From: an uncultured Bacilli bacterium
Lineage (GTDB): Bacteria > Bacillota_I > Bacilli_A > RF39 > UBA660
Direction of reading: 5' to 3'
DNA length: 64,000 nucleotides
Assembly (NCBI GenBank): GCA_947589105.1
Contig: CANQBL010000003.1
Span: 40,609 to 104,608 of the forward strand
Below are positions 38,414 to 48,252 of this stretch, in pieces. The translations under genes and the position numbers were made by a program. Numbering within the stretch: position 1 is the first letter of the stretch; every line of letters begins with the position of its first letter. The notes beneath the pieces are model-generated. The model had not been told where the DNA came from and ran no database searches. It saw only the letters and a list, made by a program, of their open reading frames with translations.

Positions 38414-40066
38414 TTACTTTGAAAAAGAACTCTTTTTAATATCAACTATATTTGGAATACCAGTTTTATACACGGTTTTCTGAACTTTTAGAATAAATTC
38501 TTTTTTATCTTTACCTAGAAAATTTAAACTAAAATTATTACATATATTACCATTTTCATCAAATGTCAACATTGAATAATTATTCAATTCATTATACATA
38601 TCTTCTATTGTTCTATTCATATTTTCAGAAATAGCACTTAAAAAATTACTTTGAATTTCCTTATAAGTCTCTATAAATTCTGTTGTATTAACAAACCTAT
38701 CTTCCTCCGTATATAATAAATGTGTATGCATATCAGATTCAAAAACCCTTATTAAATATAACACATCTGCAAATGAAACTTTTTCTTCATGTATTTTTTT
38801 TATAAGATTTTTATAGAACATTTTACTTAAAGTAACATATACTTCACATCTTAAATTCTGTTTAATTTTGCTCAATTTATCTTTATTTTGTGATAAATCT
38901 TCTCCATATAACCTTTTATATAAATTTATAAATTCACTTGGATCTCTTTGTTCGATAGTTTGAATATTATATAACATACTTATTATAGTTTCTTTTTCAT
39001 AATCCGTTTTGACATCAAAGAATCTATATAAATCTGTTATATCATTATTGAAAGATGCATTCAACAAATCATCTAGATTAGTGTTATTATCAAGAATGCA
39101 ACATAATTTCAACGTATCTATATATGATCTTTGATTAGGATACATGGTGGTACTATTACCAGTTACACTTGACATAGATTCTTCCGCCAATGCTTCCAAC
39201 ATAAACGACCAATAAAGTGGATTAATTTCTTGATTCTTAAATTTAACACAAGGTCCAGATATTTCCAAAATATCATCTTTTTTTAACTCAATGTATCCTG
39301 ATTGTAACATATGCATAACTTCATGAGCTAAAACGCTAATGTATGTATTTTCTTCCTCATGTATAGATTGATAAATTTCCAACATAGAAGGAGAAACTTT
39401 TAAACAGTAATCACTTGTTACTTGGGCCATGTTTCCAGCACTAGAATTCGTATTGAAAATTTTTAATTTACATAGATTACTATATATTTTTTCTTTATCT
39501 ATTTCAGGCTTTTTTTCAATTGTAGAATTTACAATATCTGCCACTAAATTACAAATTTTTAAGAGTTGACCATTGTCCATTTCCTGATAAAAACACGTAA
39601 CAACGGTATCTCCATTTGATAAATATTGTTTATTATTTTCTATAACCCTCTTATATAATGTTTCACCTTTTATTTCATTATTATCTCGTATATCATCTTT
39701 AGTATAAAAATCTTTTTTTAATTCACTATACTTTTTTAAACTTTCTTCTATTTGATAGTATTTTTTATACTCATAAATATCTTGAATGGAATTAAGATAC
39801 TTAATAAAATCGCTATAGGTTTCATCAGTTATTGAAATAAAAACATTATTTAATGCACTTTTAATGGGAATATCCTCACCTGAATCAATATATAAAGTAA
39901 CTGGCTCAGTTGTCGTTTCAATTACTTGAGATTTATTTTTGTTAATACCGAAAAAAGGGATAAAACTAACAATAATTGTTCCTATACATGTCACTACAAA
40001 TATATTTTTTGCCCACTTTCTTTTTACCTTACCATTTTTGTTTTCTTTTTGTAATTTAAGTTTCAT
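38414..40066 (-). CDS. Membrane-anchored putative zinc metalloprotease (HExxH), last gene of the T7SS locus
   Basis: N-terminal TM (KRKWAKNIFVVTCIGTIIVSFIPFF), HExxH in ISVLAHEVMHMLQSGY (DNA 39311-39325). Confidence 0.75.
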   Translation of the reverse strand: MKLKLQKENKNGKVKRKWAKNIFVVTCIGTIIVSFIPFFGINKNKSQVIETTTEPVTLYIDSGEDIPIKSALNNVFISITDETYSDFIKYLNSIQDIYEYKKYYQIEESLKKYSELKKDFYTKDDIRDNNEIKGETLYKRVIENNKQYLSNGDTVVTCFYQEMDNGQLLKICNLVADIVNSTIEKKPEIDKEKIYSNLCKLKIFNTNSSAGNMAQVTSDYCLKVSPSMLEIYQSIHEEENTYISVLAHEVMHMLQSGYIELKKDDILEISGPCVKFKNQEINPLYWSFMLEALAEESMSSVTGNSTTMYPNQRSYIDTLKLCCILDNNTNLDDLLNASFNNDITDLYRFFDVKTDYEKETIISMLYNIQTIEQRDPSEFINLYKRLYGEDLSQNKDKLSKIKQNLRCEVYVTLSKMFYKNLIKKIHEEKVSFADVLYLIRVFESDMHTHLLYTEEDRFVNTTEFIETYKEIQSNFLSAISENMNRTIEDMYNELNNYSMLTFDENGNICNNFSLNFLGKDKKEFILKVQKTVYKTGIPNIVDIKKSSFSK

Positions 40067-40110
40067 TATCTATCACCTATATTAAAAAGGCTAATATAAT
40101 CATTTAGCCT

Positions 40111-40419
40111 TTATATTCTTTGATTTCTTCTTTTGATACAATTGGATGGTAATCTACTCGCTCTATCGTTATACGTATCAATCTTATTTTCTAGTTGATT
40201 ATTACTATTAACTATCCATGTCATAATTTTTTTTAAATCAGAGTTGCATCTTTCCAGTGTTTCTTTAGCATTTATTAAATCTTGCCTTTTAGCATAATTA
40301 TAAGGTATGTTCATAGAAGAAAAATATCTATCAATATCATCAAGATACTTAGTTACTTCTCTAATATTATCAACACAATTATACTTCAAATTATCATAAT
40401 TGAAAAATACTTTTGCCAT
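40111..40419 (-). CDS. Small helical T7SS-associated protein
   Basis: ~102 aa from MAKVFFNYDNLKYNCVDNIREV; size and operon position fit a WXG100-like/chaperone role. Confidence 0.6.
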   Translation of the reverse strand: MAKVFFNYDNLKYNCVDNIREVTKYLDDIDRYFSSMNIPYNYAKRQDLINAKETLERCNSDLKKIMTWIVNSNNQLENKIDTYNDRASRLPSNCIKRRNQRI

Positions 40420-40420
40420 A

Positions 40421-40699
40421 TTAATTAAGCCTTTCAATCGTACTATTAATTGATTCACCAATATTATACAGTTCTGAACCATATGCGTATATATTTTTAG
40501 CTAATTCTTGATACTGTTTCTTTTCTAATTTTATGCTTCTTACATAATCATTAGCTGATTGTCCAGACCAAGCATAAGTATTAAGCTTTTCTAATTTATT
40601 GAACAATCCATTTATTAAACCTTCATATTTTTTTGCCAAACCACATATATTACTTCCACATTCTTTTAATTTAGTACCATTTGCGAATATTTGTGCCAC
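40421..40699 (-). CDS. WXG100-family protein
   Basis: NKLEKLNTYAWSGQSANDYVRSI (WSG); likely GTG start at 40699 with a GGGG SD. Confidence 0.72.
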   Translation of the reverse strand: MAQIFANGTKLKECGSNICGLAKKYEGLINGLFNKLEKLNTYAWSGQSANDYVRSIKLEKKQYQELAKNIYAYGSELYNIGESINSTIERLN

Positions 40700-40721
40700 A
40701 ATTAACACCCCTCAATCACGC

Positions 40722-41012
40722 TTAAAGTTCAATATCATCTATTTGTTGATTAATTATTTTAATCTTATAGTTTATATTCGTATAAATCGAATTTAAAACA
40801 TCTCTTTGTTGCTTAAGATTATTTTTTATCGTATTTATTTTTTCATCTTTTGAAGAATCATTTAATAAAAAGTTATTTCTGATGCTTTTAGAAGCATCAG
40901 AAATATTATCATATAAGTCTGATCTTGATAAAATTGTATTTATTTGTTTTAAATTATCTCTAACACTAGAATATCTCGATTTATCTCGATTTAATTCATA
41001 TAAATTATTCAT
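40722..41012 (-). CDS. Small helical T7SS-associated protein (DUF5082-like size/composition)
   Basis: 96 aa coiled-coil protein in WXG operon. Confidence 0.55.
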   Translation of the reverse strand: MNNLYELNRDKSRYSSVRDNLKQINTILSRSDLYDNISDASKSIRNNFLLNDSSKDEKINTIKNNLKQQRDVLNSIYTNINYKIKIINQQIDDIEL

Positions 41013-41018
41013 TTAACG

Positions 41019-41492
41019 TTATTTTTGTTCAGTGTAAGTTTCTACACTACCTGATAAATCTTTAGATTGACCAGAAATTTCTCCACTTAAATGTTCTTCA
41101 TGTGCCAAGAATGATTCATAAGCTTCTTGCATGTTATCACTTAACTTTAATAATTGTGATGTATATGCTTTTGCTGCGTCACTAACTGATTGAACATAAC
41201 TTTTTGTAGCGGTCTCTATTTCTCCATGCATTGCTTGATTAGCATTAGCATCCGTATTCAATTTATCAACTGCATCTTGAATATTCTTTACATAATCTCT
41301 AATAGCTTGCCTCATTGCTGGAACTTGATTATAATCCATACCAACAAAATCACCGGTTAATAATTGTGATCCTAATGATCCAAGATAATTACCAACAATG
41401 CTTTTTGCGGTTCCTAAAAAGCTTTCGCCACCCTGAATTATATTTTGTGAGAAATTTTCTATTCTTTTTCCTAATCCTGTTAATCCTGCCAT
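41019..41492 (-). CDS. T7SS-associated helical protein, candidate effector or partner
   Basis: 157 aa, Gly-rich N-terminus then long helices (MRQAIRDYVKNIQDAVDKLNTDANANQAMHGEIETATKSYVQSV). Confidence 0.6.
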   Translation of the reverse strand: MAGLTGLGKRIENFSQNIIQGGESFLGTAKSIVGNYLGSLGSQLLTGDFVGMDYNQVPAMRQAIRDYVKNIQDAVDKLNTDANANQAMHGEIETATKSYVQSVSDAAKAYTSQLLKLSDNMQEAYESFLAHEEHLSGEISGQSKDLSGSVETYTEQK

Positions 41493-41504
41493 CTTATCCT
41501 CCTA

Positions 41505-41804
41505 CTAATCCTGAAATAGCCCAGCATCCATATCTGCTATTGATGCTTCTATATTATCCATTTCTTGTTGAAATACTTGTTGTAACTGTTGTAAGCTTTC
41601 ACTTAAATTTCTTGCCGATTCATCTAATCTCTTTTCAAAATTATCTTCAGAGACACCATGCCAACCAGCTCTTAAAGCATTTTTCACATCTCCAGTATTT
41701 AGAATTGTTGGCGTTACCTGTGTCAATACTACTGCATTTAATTCGGTAACAAAATTGTTTAACCCGCTTTTACTTAGTCCATAACTTGTTGAACCAAAAT
41801 CCAT
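41505..41804 (-). CDS. WXG100-family protein
   Basis: 99 aa; ALRAGWHGVSEDNFEKRLDESARNL (WHG motif). Confidence 0.82.
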   Translation of the reverse strand: MDFGSTSYGLSKSGLNNFVTELNAVVLTQVTPTILNTGDVKNALRAGWHGVSEDNFEKRLDESARNLSESLQQLQQVFQQEMDNIEASIADMDAGLFQD

Positions 41805-41825
41805 TTTTCTTTCCTCCCTAATTTG

Positions 41826-42155
41826 TTAGAAATCCAAATATTCCTCTTGATTTCTAGCATCCTTTATTATTTGCGTAGATACATTTGAAATATTATTTGC
41901 ATACCTTAATTTTAAATTAAGAAGATCTCTAGAATAACTTGATAAATTATTTAACACTATAATATAATCATCATCTAATTTATAATACCTATTTCTTAAT
42001 GTTGTAGCACTTTTACAATCATAGAAGTTTTTTGTATTAGAAATCTGATCATTTATCTGCTGAAAAATATTTTTAATCTTATTACTACAATCATTAATTT
42101 CAGTAATAAGTTTATTTATTTCAGTTTCGTTAATACCAATAACATTGTTACTCAT
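41826..42155 (-). CDS. WXG100-like protein without a canonical WXG
   Basis: INETEINKLITEINDCSNKIKNIFQQI...NFYDCKSATTLRNRYYKL; first gene of cassette; start MSNN with AGGGG SD. Confidence 0.65.
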   Translation of the reverse strand: MSNNVIGINETEINKLITEINDCSNKIKNIFQQINDQISNTKNFYDCKSATTLRNRYYKLDDDYIIVLNNLSSYSRDLLNLKLRYANNISNVSTQIIKDARNQEEYLDF

Positions 42156-42214
42156 AAATAACATCCCCTATTTAAATCAATGAATGCAAAGCTATCTTTG
42201 TACCTTACACGTCG

Positions 42215-42243
42215 ATAATACCATATATTTTTTACTATGTCAA
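42215..42243 (-). promoter_or_regulatory. SigA-type promoter for the WXG cassette
   Basis: TTGACA-17 bp-TATTAT on the minus strand. Confidence 0.8.
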
Positions 42244-42245
42244 CG

Positions 42246-42281
42246 AAAAAATGTAAACCATTTATAAACAGTTTACATTTT
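42246..42281 (-). terminator. Terminator separating essC-esaB from the WXG cassette
   Basis: AAAATGTAAAC-loop-GTTTACATTTTTT, 11-bp stem. Confidence 0.8.
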
Positions 42282-42324
42282 CTCTATTTTTTTCATTAGT
42301 TCAAAAAGATAATAGTATTTTGTT

Positions 42325-42579
42325 TCACATTAATATTAATATTGTATTATTCTTTATATCTGTATCACAAACTCTAGAATTAAAATCATACCTAGCTCCA
42401 GTATACCTATTGTATAAACACGTTGTTGTAGAACCTAAATATTCACCATCACTCATTTCAGCAACCGATTTATTAAGTAATTCTATTACTTTACCAATTT
42501 TCTTGTTTAAAGGGAGATAAACATCATATTTTTCATCTATATCAGGAACTATAAGTCGAATCAAAACCTTATTTTCCAT
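42325..42579 (-). CDS. EsaB/YukD-like ubiquitin-fold protein
   Basis: 84 aa VLIRLIVPDIDEKYDVYLPLNKKIGKVIELLNKSV...NSRVCDTDIKNNTILILM, directly after the EssC-like gene. Confidence 0.82.
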   Translation of the reverse strand: MENKVLIRLIVPDIDEKYDVYLPLNKKIGKVIELLNKSVAEMSDGEYLGSTTTCLYNRYTGARYDFNSRVCDTDIKNNTILILM

Positions 42580-45500
42580 TATTCTTCCTCCATATCAGTA
42601 ACATATTTAAATATAGTAACTTTTTCATTATTTTTTACATATGCAATATTATTAAATTTTTCTTTTTCTTGATCAATTGTTATACCTTCCAAATCAATCA
42701 ATTTTTGCTGATCATAGCCTTCTCCTAGCCAAATACCTTTTTTATTACCAAATACTTCTTCATACCAATCTTGATTTTGTAGTTGCTCAATAGATGCACA
42801 ATTATCAAATATTATTATCTTTGAGTTTTTAAATCTTTTTATATTACTAAATAATGCATTAAGTAAGTTTTTGCCATTTTGATTCAAGGATAGTACTAAA
42901 TTTTTCAAGCCAACAAATATGAAAATTCTTTTTACCCCGTCGGCTTCCTTGTTGACTGCTTGAATAACTTCTATTAAAGCATTATTAAAGTCTGAATTAT
43001 AAAGTTTTATATTACTCATAACATCATCATATAAATTTAATGAGTCTATTACATATGTTGAGGTTCCATCAATCTGATTAAATATTTTTACCATAGCCTT
43101 TATAAAATCAATTTTATTATTTATCATGTTAGATAAAACTAACGATATAACATTGGCATCAAAATCATAATTATATATTTCCTTATCGGTGCTTGAAAAT
43201 CCAAGTGGAACGGAATTTAACTCAGAAATGTTATTAGCTATAAAATTAATTGTAACATTGCTAGGCATTACAGCGGTGGATTTTGCTTTGACATTATATT
43301 TGTTTTGCAATTCTTCAGTTAATTCTCTAATTCTTAAATTTATTTTACTTTTTTCACAAATATATGCTGTTTGGAATTCATATCCTCCACCTTCTACTCC
43401 AACTATACCTCGACCAAAATATTTTTTAGGTATTAATCCCTTTGGACTGCCAAGAAGGTCCCTATAATCAGTATCTCTATTCATCTGTAACACCATTTTA
43501 TTCATAAATAATTGGGCTGCCCTACCTCTTATTCCATTAGAAGCTGAGGTTGTTACTACAAATACTATTCCATATTTAGAACCTTCTCTTATTAATGGAA
43601 AAATAGCTTCTGATAATTGAGCATAATTTTCGGTGAATACCTCATAATTATTTATAACAAGGACAATTAATGGTAGCTTTTTACCACTTTCATTTATGTA
43701 ATTTTTATAATTACCAGCGTAATCCAAAAATAATTCTTTCCTTTTTGAGGCTTCTTCATCAATAAACATCAAGGTATTTATTATTTGATCTTTATCTTCT
43801 ATTGTACATACTCCTCCTACGTGAGGAAATTTACTGAACATTCTTAAAGTTTCTGACCCAAAATCAAAAATATAAAAATTAACTTCATTAGGAGAATGTG
43901 AAATACAAGAAGATGTAATTAAAGTCGTTAATAAATTTTCTTTACCACTTCCGGTCATTCCATAAATAGCTGTATGTCCAAGATTAGTTAAATCAACCGT
44001 TAGTAAACCCTGTTCTTGTTTAGATGGATTATCATATTCACCAATTACAGGATTAATTAAATACTCTCTAGGAGTGTAATTATATTTTTTAGTTAAAGAT
44101 TCTAAATATATAATGTCTGGTATACTGCTTAACCATAACATTTTAGTTTTAATTTTTTGTTTATCTGCAAGATTTACAATGTATTTTACTATATTAGTAA
44201 GTTGATCACCTAAATCTTTTTGTGGAAGAGTTTCCTTCTTTTCTTCATCATTTATAGACTTAATAACATTTCCTATATTATCAATAAACGAAATTGAATC
44301 ATCAACTTTTTTTACAATCTTATCTGAAGGAAGATATTTTGCTCCAGAATATCCTGATTGACCAATATCGAAATATTCATCATAACCAACTTGTAAATAA
44401 AATCTACCGGTTTCTTTTATACTAGCAGCTTCTGGTCTTTTAAGCATTTCCATAGAGTCTCCCCTATCTTGAACTTTTAAACAAATTTTAAACTTTGAGT
44501 TAGCCCAAATTTGATCGTTTACTACTCCACTTGGCTTTTGTGTAGCCAAAATTAGGTGTACACCTAAAGAACGCCCTATACGAGATGCTGATATAAGTTC
44601 ATCCATGAAATCAGGTTGCTGGCTCTTTAATTCAGCAAATTCATCAGAAATTATGAATAAATGTGATATAGGCTCTTTTATTACTCCTTCTCTATATAAC
44701 TTTTGATATTTGTAAATATCAATTGTTCCTTCTCCAAGCCTATCTCTTACTTCGTTAAACTTTTGCTGACGTCTTTTTAATTCACTATTTATAGAAACTA
44801 AAGTTCTATTCATTTCAGTTATATCTAAATTAGTTATTGTACCTGCTAAATGAGGAAGTTTTATACCTTTTTCTCGATTTTCAAACGCACCAGTCAATCC
44901 CCCTCCTTTATAGTCTATTAAAACAAACTGAACTTCCTCTGGATGAAAATTTATTGCCATGGATAAAACAAATGTAATTATAAATTCAGATTTACCACTT
45001 CCCGTAGAACCCGCAATTAAGCCATGAGGTCCATGTGCTTTTTCATGTAAATCTAACATAAACAAATCCATGTCAGAATGCACTCCAATAGGAACTTTTA
45101 AATTATTAATAGGATTATTAGTTTTCCATCTATTTAAAATATTTAATTGTTCTACTTTTGACACCCCATACATTTCCATAAAAGTTAGACTTTTTGGAAG
45201 TACAAAAGTCCCACTTTTAGACTCAATAGGTATATTTGATAAAACTTGAGAATACAAATCCATATCAATTCTATTATATATATCTGGTTTAAAGTTTGTT
45301 ATTATAGTATTACCATCATTTTGATCAGCATAATAGGTATTATCATTAGTTACGTAGGCAAAACTTTGACACTGGGGAGGAAGATTTCTTAAACTATTTT
45401 CTAACAATAGCAAAGATATACCATAATTTTGTCCACCCTTTATAATGTCTTCAATTACAGAGACATTTTTTATTTTTTTATAACAATCAGTTATGATTAA

Positions 45501-47171
45501 AAAATAAGTAGAAAAATTACTATATATTTTATCTTTGTCTATGATATCATCCTGATTTTTTATTCCCTTAAACGTTTCTTTTCTTTCTTTTAATTCTTTA
45601 TCTATAGATTCAAGTATTATTTTCATATCATCTACTTTAGTAGCATAATATCTTATCTTTTTATCATCGCTGAAACAATGCGGTAAGTATTTAAAATATT
45701 CATAATTTGGGTCATCATTTTCAGTTAAGTAAATAATTTTTAAATCAGCCGCGCTATGGAACGTTATTAATTGAAGTATCAAATTATTTATATAGTTAGT
45801 CTTTTTTGGAATATTACATATTATTGCTGAAATCCTTTCTTCTAAAAGAGAAGTTGTTATGCTTACTTCCTCAAGGTTTCTAGAATCATTAACCAACTTA
45901 AAAACTTTTTCTTTTAATGTGTCTTCTTCTAAGGAAAAGGTTTTTTTAGGAGCAGTTATCTCTATTTTTGCAGGAATATCGCCAAAGCCAAGCCTTATGT
46001 TTAAAAAGTCATTATCAATAATTTGTCTTTCCCACAATCTATTATCCTTTTTTAGTATGATATTACTACATACGTCAGCTTTAGGAAATCCAAAATTTAA
46101 ATAATCAGACTGTTTTTTTATAATTTCTTTAATTTCCTTATTTTTTTGATCTAAATAATTATTATATCTTTGTTGTCTTAATTTTTCCTTTTTCTTTTTT
46201 TGTTTATTTTGATATGCACTTGATAATCTGGGCATAACTAAACTACCAAAAACCATCGCAAAACACATAATTATTTGTGGTACTGAACTTGCTAATGTGC
46301 GAGTTCCACTACTCATTCCATAAATAACTGTGTACCCCATCATCAACGATGACATTGCCATGGTAACACTAGATCCTATTGCCAAAATAAAAGGAGTGTT
46401 TTCTATTTTATCTTCTTCTGGAGGAGAATCTATTTCTATCTTTTCAAGAATCATGTTTTTTCTAATTCTTGGGGTATGAAAAAAATAAGATTCTGAATTA
46501 TATAATTCAACATTACTATTTTCATTTTCTCTTTGATATTGTGTATTATCAGTTGTAGAAATATCATTAAAGCTTTGAAGACCATTTATAGTAACTAAGT
46601 TACTTGGATTAAAGGTTCTAATAAAATTACCCATCCATATGAGTTTTAAACCTTCAACAAAGACAACGTCACCAAATTTTAAAGAAGCCTCTTTTGTTGC
46701 CACGCCATTTAAGTAAACAAAATTACTAGTCGATAAAACAAAATTATTTTCCACCTTTGATATAACTATATGATTAGCTATAACGTTTGGATTTTGATAT
46801 ACAATATTATCTTGATTACTGCTACCTATTGTTAATCTATTTATATTAAATGAGCTAATATCTACATAATTTTCATCTTTTGAAGGAAAGCAATACAAAG
46901 ATAGCCTTTTATTATTGCTGGAAATTTCTAATTGATGAAAAGAGTAATCCTTTAAAGGTGAATCAAGAACTATGCTTTCATTTTGTATTATATTAACCTG
47001 TCCATTACTTTCTAAGAACCAATTATCATTTTTAGATTCTATACTTATCGTATACTCTTCACTAGAAAAACTCGGCTTATAATTCATTAAAAAAGATTCC
47101 TGAATTTCTTTAGGTAAGTTAAACTTGGTTAGTTTCTTTCCATCAGCAATATATAATTTCAAGTTTTTCAC
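42579..47171 (-). CDS. essC: EssC-like FtsK/SpoIIIE T7SS ATPase with N-terminal FHA-like region
   Basis: 1530 aa; LTIGSSNQDNIVYQNPNVIANHIVI (FHA-like), two TM segments, GLIAGSTGSGKSEFI Walker A, VLIDYKGGGL, second module AIYGMTGSGKENLL. Confidence 0.95.
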   Translation of the reverse strand: MKNLKLYIADGKKLTKFNLPKEIQESFLMNYKPSFSSEEYTISIESKNDNWFLESNGQVNIIQNESIVLDSPLKDYSFHQLEISSNNKRLSLYCFPSKDENYVDISSFNINRLTIGSSNQDNIVYQNPNVIANHIVISKVENNFVLSTSNFVYLNGVATKEASLKFGDVVFVEGLKLIWMGNFIRTFNPSNLVTINGLQSFNDISTTDNTQYQRENENSNVELYNSESYFFHTPRIRKNMILEKIEIDSPPEEDKIENTPFILAIGSSVTMAMSSLMMGYTVIYGMSSGTRTLASSVPQIIMCFAMVFGSLVMPRLSSAYQNKQKKKKEKLRQQRYNNYLDQKNKEIKEIIKKQSDYLNFGFPKADVCSNIILKKDNRLWERQIIDNDFLNIRLGFGDIPAKIEITAPKKTFSLEEDTLKEKVFKLVNDSRNLEEVSITTSLLEERISAIICNIPKKTNYINNLILQLITFHSAADLKIIYLTENDDPNYEYFKYLPHCFSDDKKIRYYATKVDDMKIILESIDKELKERKETFKGIKNQDDIIDKDKIYSNFSTYFLIITDCYKKIKNVSVIEDIIKGGQNYGISLLLLENSLRNLPPQCQSFAYVTNDNTYYADQNDGNTIITNFKPDIYNRIDMDLYSQVLSNIPIESKSGTFVLPKSLTFMEMYGVSKVEQLNILNRWKTNNPINNLKVPIGVHSDMDLFMLDLHEKAHGPHGLIAGSTGSGKSEFIITFVLSMAINFHPEEVQFVLIDYKGGGLTGAFENREKGIKLPHLAGTITNLDITEMNRTLVSINSELKRRQQKFNEVRDRLGEGTIDIYKYQKLYREGVIKEPISHLFIISDEFAELKSQQPDFMDELISASRIGRSLGVHLILATQKPSGVVNDQIWANSKFKICLKVQDRGDSMEMLKRPEAASIKETGRFYLQVGYDEYFDIGQSGYSGAKYLPSDKIVKKVDDSISFIDNIGNVIKSINDEEKKETLPQKDLGDQLTNIVKYIVNLADKQKIKTKMLWLSSIPDIIYLESLTKKYNYTPREYLINPVIGEYDNPSKQEQGLLTVDLTNLGHTAIYGMTGSGKENLLTTLITSSCISHSPNEVNFYIFDFGSETLRMFSKFPHVGGVCTIEDKDQIINTLMFIDEEASKRKELFLDYAGNYKNYINESGKKLPLIVLVINNYEVFTENYAQLSEAIFPLIREGSKYGIVFVVTTSASNGIRGRAAQLFMNKMVLQMNRDTDYRDLLGSPKGLIPKKYFGRGIVGVEGGGYEFQTAYICEKSKINLRIRELTEELQNKYNVKAKSTAVMPSNVTINFIANNISELNSVPLGFSSTDKEIYNYDFDANVISLVLSNMINNKIDFIKAMVKIFNQIDGTSTYVIDSLNLYDDVMSNIKLYNSDFNNALIEVIQAVNKEADGVKRIFIFVGLKNLVLSLNQNGKNLLNALFSNIKRFKNSKIIIFDNCASIEQLQNQDWYEEVFGNKKGIWLGEGYDQQKLIDLEGITIDQEKEKFNNIAYVKNNEKVTIFKYVTDMEEE

Positions 47172-47250
47172 CAGCTTCCCTTTATACTTTTTATTCTATA
47201 TATAAGTATACTTTGAAATAAATTACTTGTCAATTTAGAAATATTTATAT

Positions 47251-47290
47251 TCGACATTTATTTTAAAATAGCTCATATAATAACTACCTC
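47251..47290 (+). repeat. Dispersed promoter-like repeat, copy A
   Basis: TCGACATTTATTTTAAAATAGCTCATATAATAACTACCTC. Confidence 0.6.
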
Positions 47291-47305
47291 GAAAGGGAAT
47301 ATCTT

Positions 47306-48241
47306 ATGAACTACTATAATGAAATAAAAAACCTAATTGAAAAAAAAGAAATAAATACTAAGTTAAGGAACTTACAAGAAAATAATGATACTTTAAGAAC
47401 TTACTTTGAAATAGGAAAATTACTTGTAAAAGTGCAAGGTGGTGAAAAAAGGGCCAAATATGGAGATAATTTAATTAAAAATTGGTCTTTAAAATTATCC
47501 AAAAAATACGGCTAGGGATACGACTATACTAATTTAACTAGGATGAGACAGTTTTATATAATCTTCCAAAAACTTGGCTCATTGAGCCAAGTTTTTAAAC
47601 TAACGTGGACTCATTACAGATATTTATTAAAATTTAAAAACCAAAATGAAATGAATTATTATATAAACAAATGTCTAACAAATAATTTGTCAGTTAGAGC
47701 TTTAATAAGAAAAATAAAAACTGATTCATTTAATAGATCAACAATTAAAGATAAGAATAATATTACGTTAATAACTGATAATAATACTCATAAACCATCT
47801 TTATCTGATATGCTTAAGAACCCAATAATTATTAACGTTGATAACTTTGATAACATAAATGAAAAGGCTATTAAAAAATACATATTAAATGAATTAGAAC
47901 ATTTCTTTTTAGAATTAGGTTATGGTTTTACCTTTTTAGCAAGTGAATACAAAATAAAAGTCGGTAGTAATAACTACTTTATAGATCTTCTTTTATATAA
48001 CATTAAACTTAATTGCTACATAGTAATAGAATTAAAACGAGGAAAATTTTTACCTAAAGATATTGGTCAAATTGAAGTTTACATGAATTACATAGATGAA
48101 TGTGTTAAAGAAAATTTTAATAACAAAACCGAAGGAATAATTATATGCAAAGAAAATAATAAATTAATATGTAAATATGTATCTAATAAAAATATTAGTA
48201 TTATTAATTACTTACTAAAAGAAAAAGAAACCATTTCATAG
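47306..48241 (+). pseudogene. DUF1016/YhcG-family putative PD-(D/E)XK nuclease, interrupted by an in-frame TAG
   Basis: ORFs 47306..47515 and 47543..48241 are in the same frame, split by TAG at 47513-47515 (KKYG*GYDYTNLTRMRQFYIIF); C-terminal YFIDLLLYNIKLNCYIVIELKRG. Confidence 0.8.
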
Positions 48242-48252
48242 GTTTCTTTAGT
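48228..48252. terminator. Bidirectional terminator-like hairpin overlapping two convergent stops
   Basis: AAGAAACCATTTCATAGGTTTCTTT. Confidence 0.65.

Noticed and set aside
41315-41749. 144-aa + strand ORF
   Set aside because: Antisense to two well-supported T7SS genes, no SD, atypical composition.
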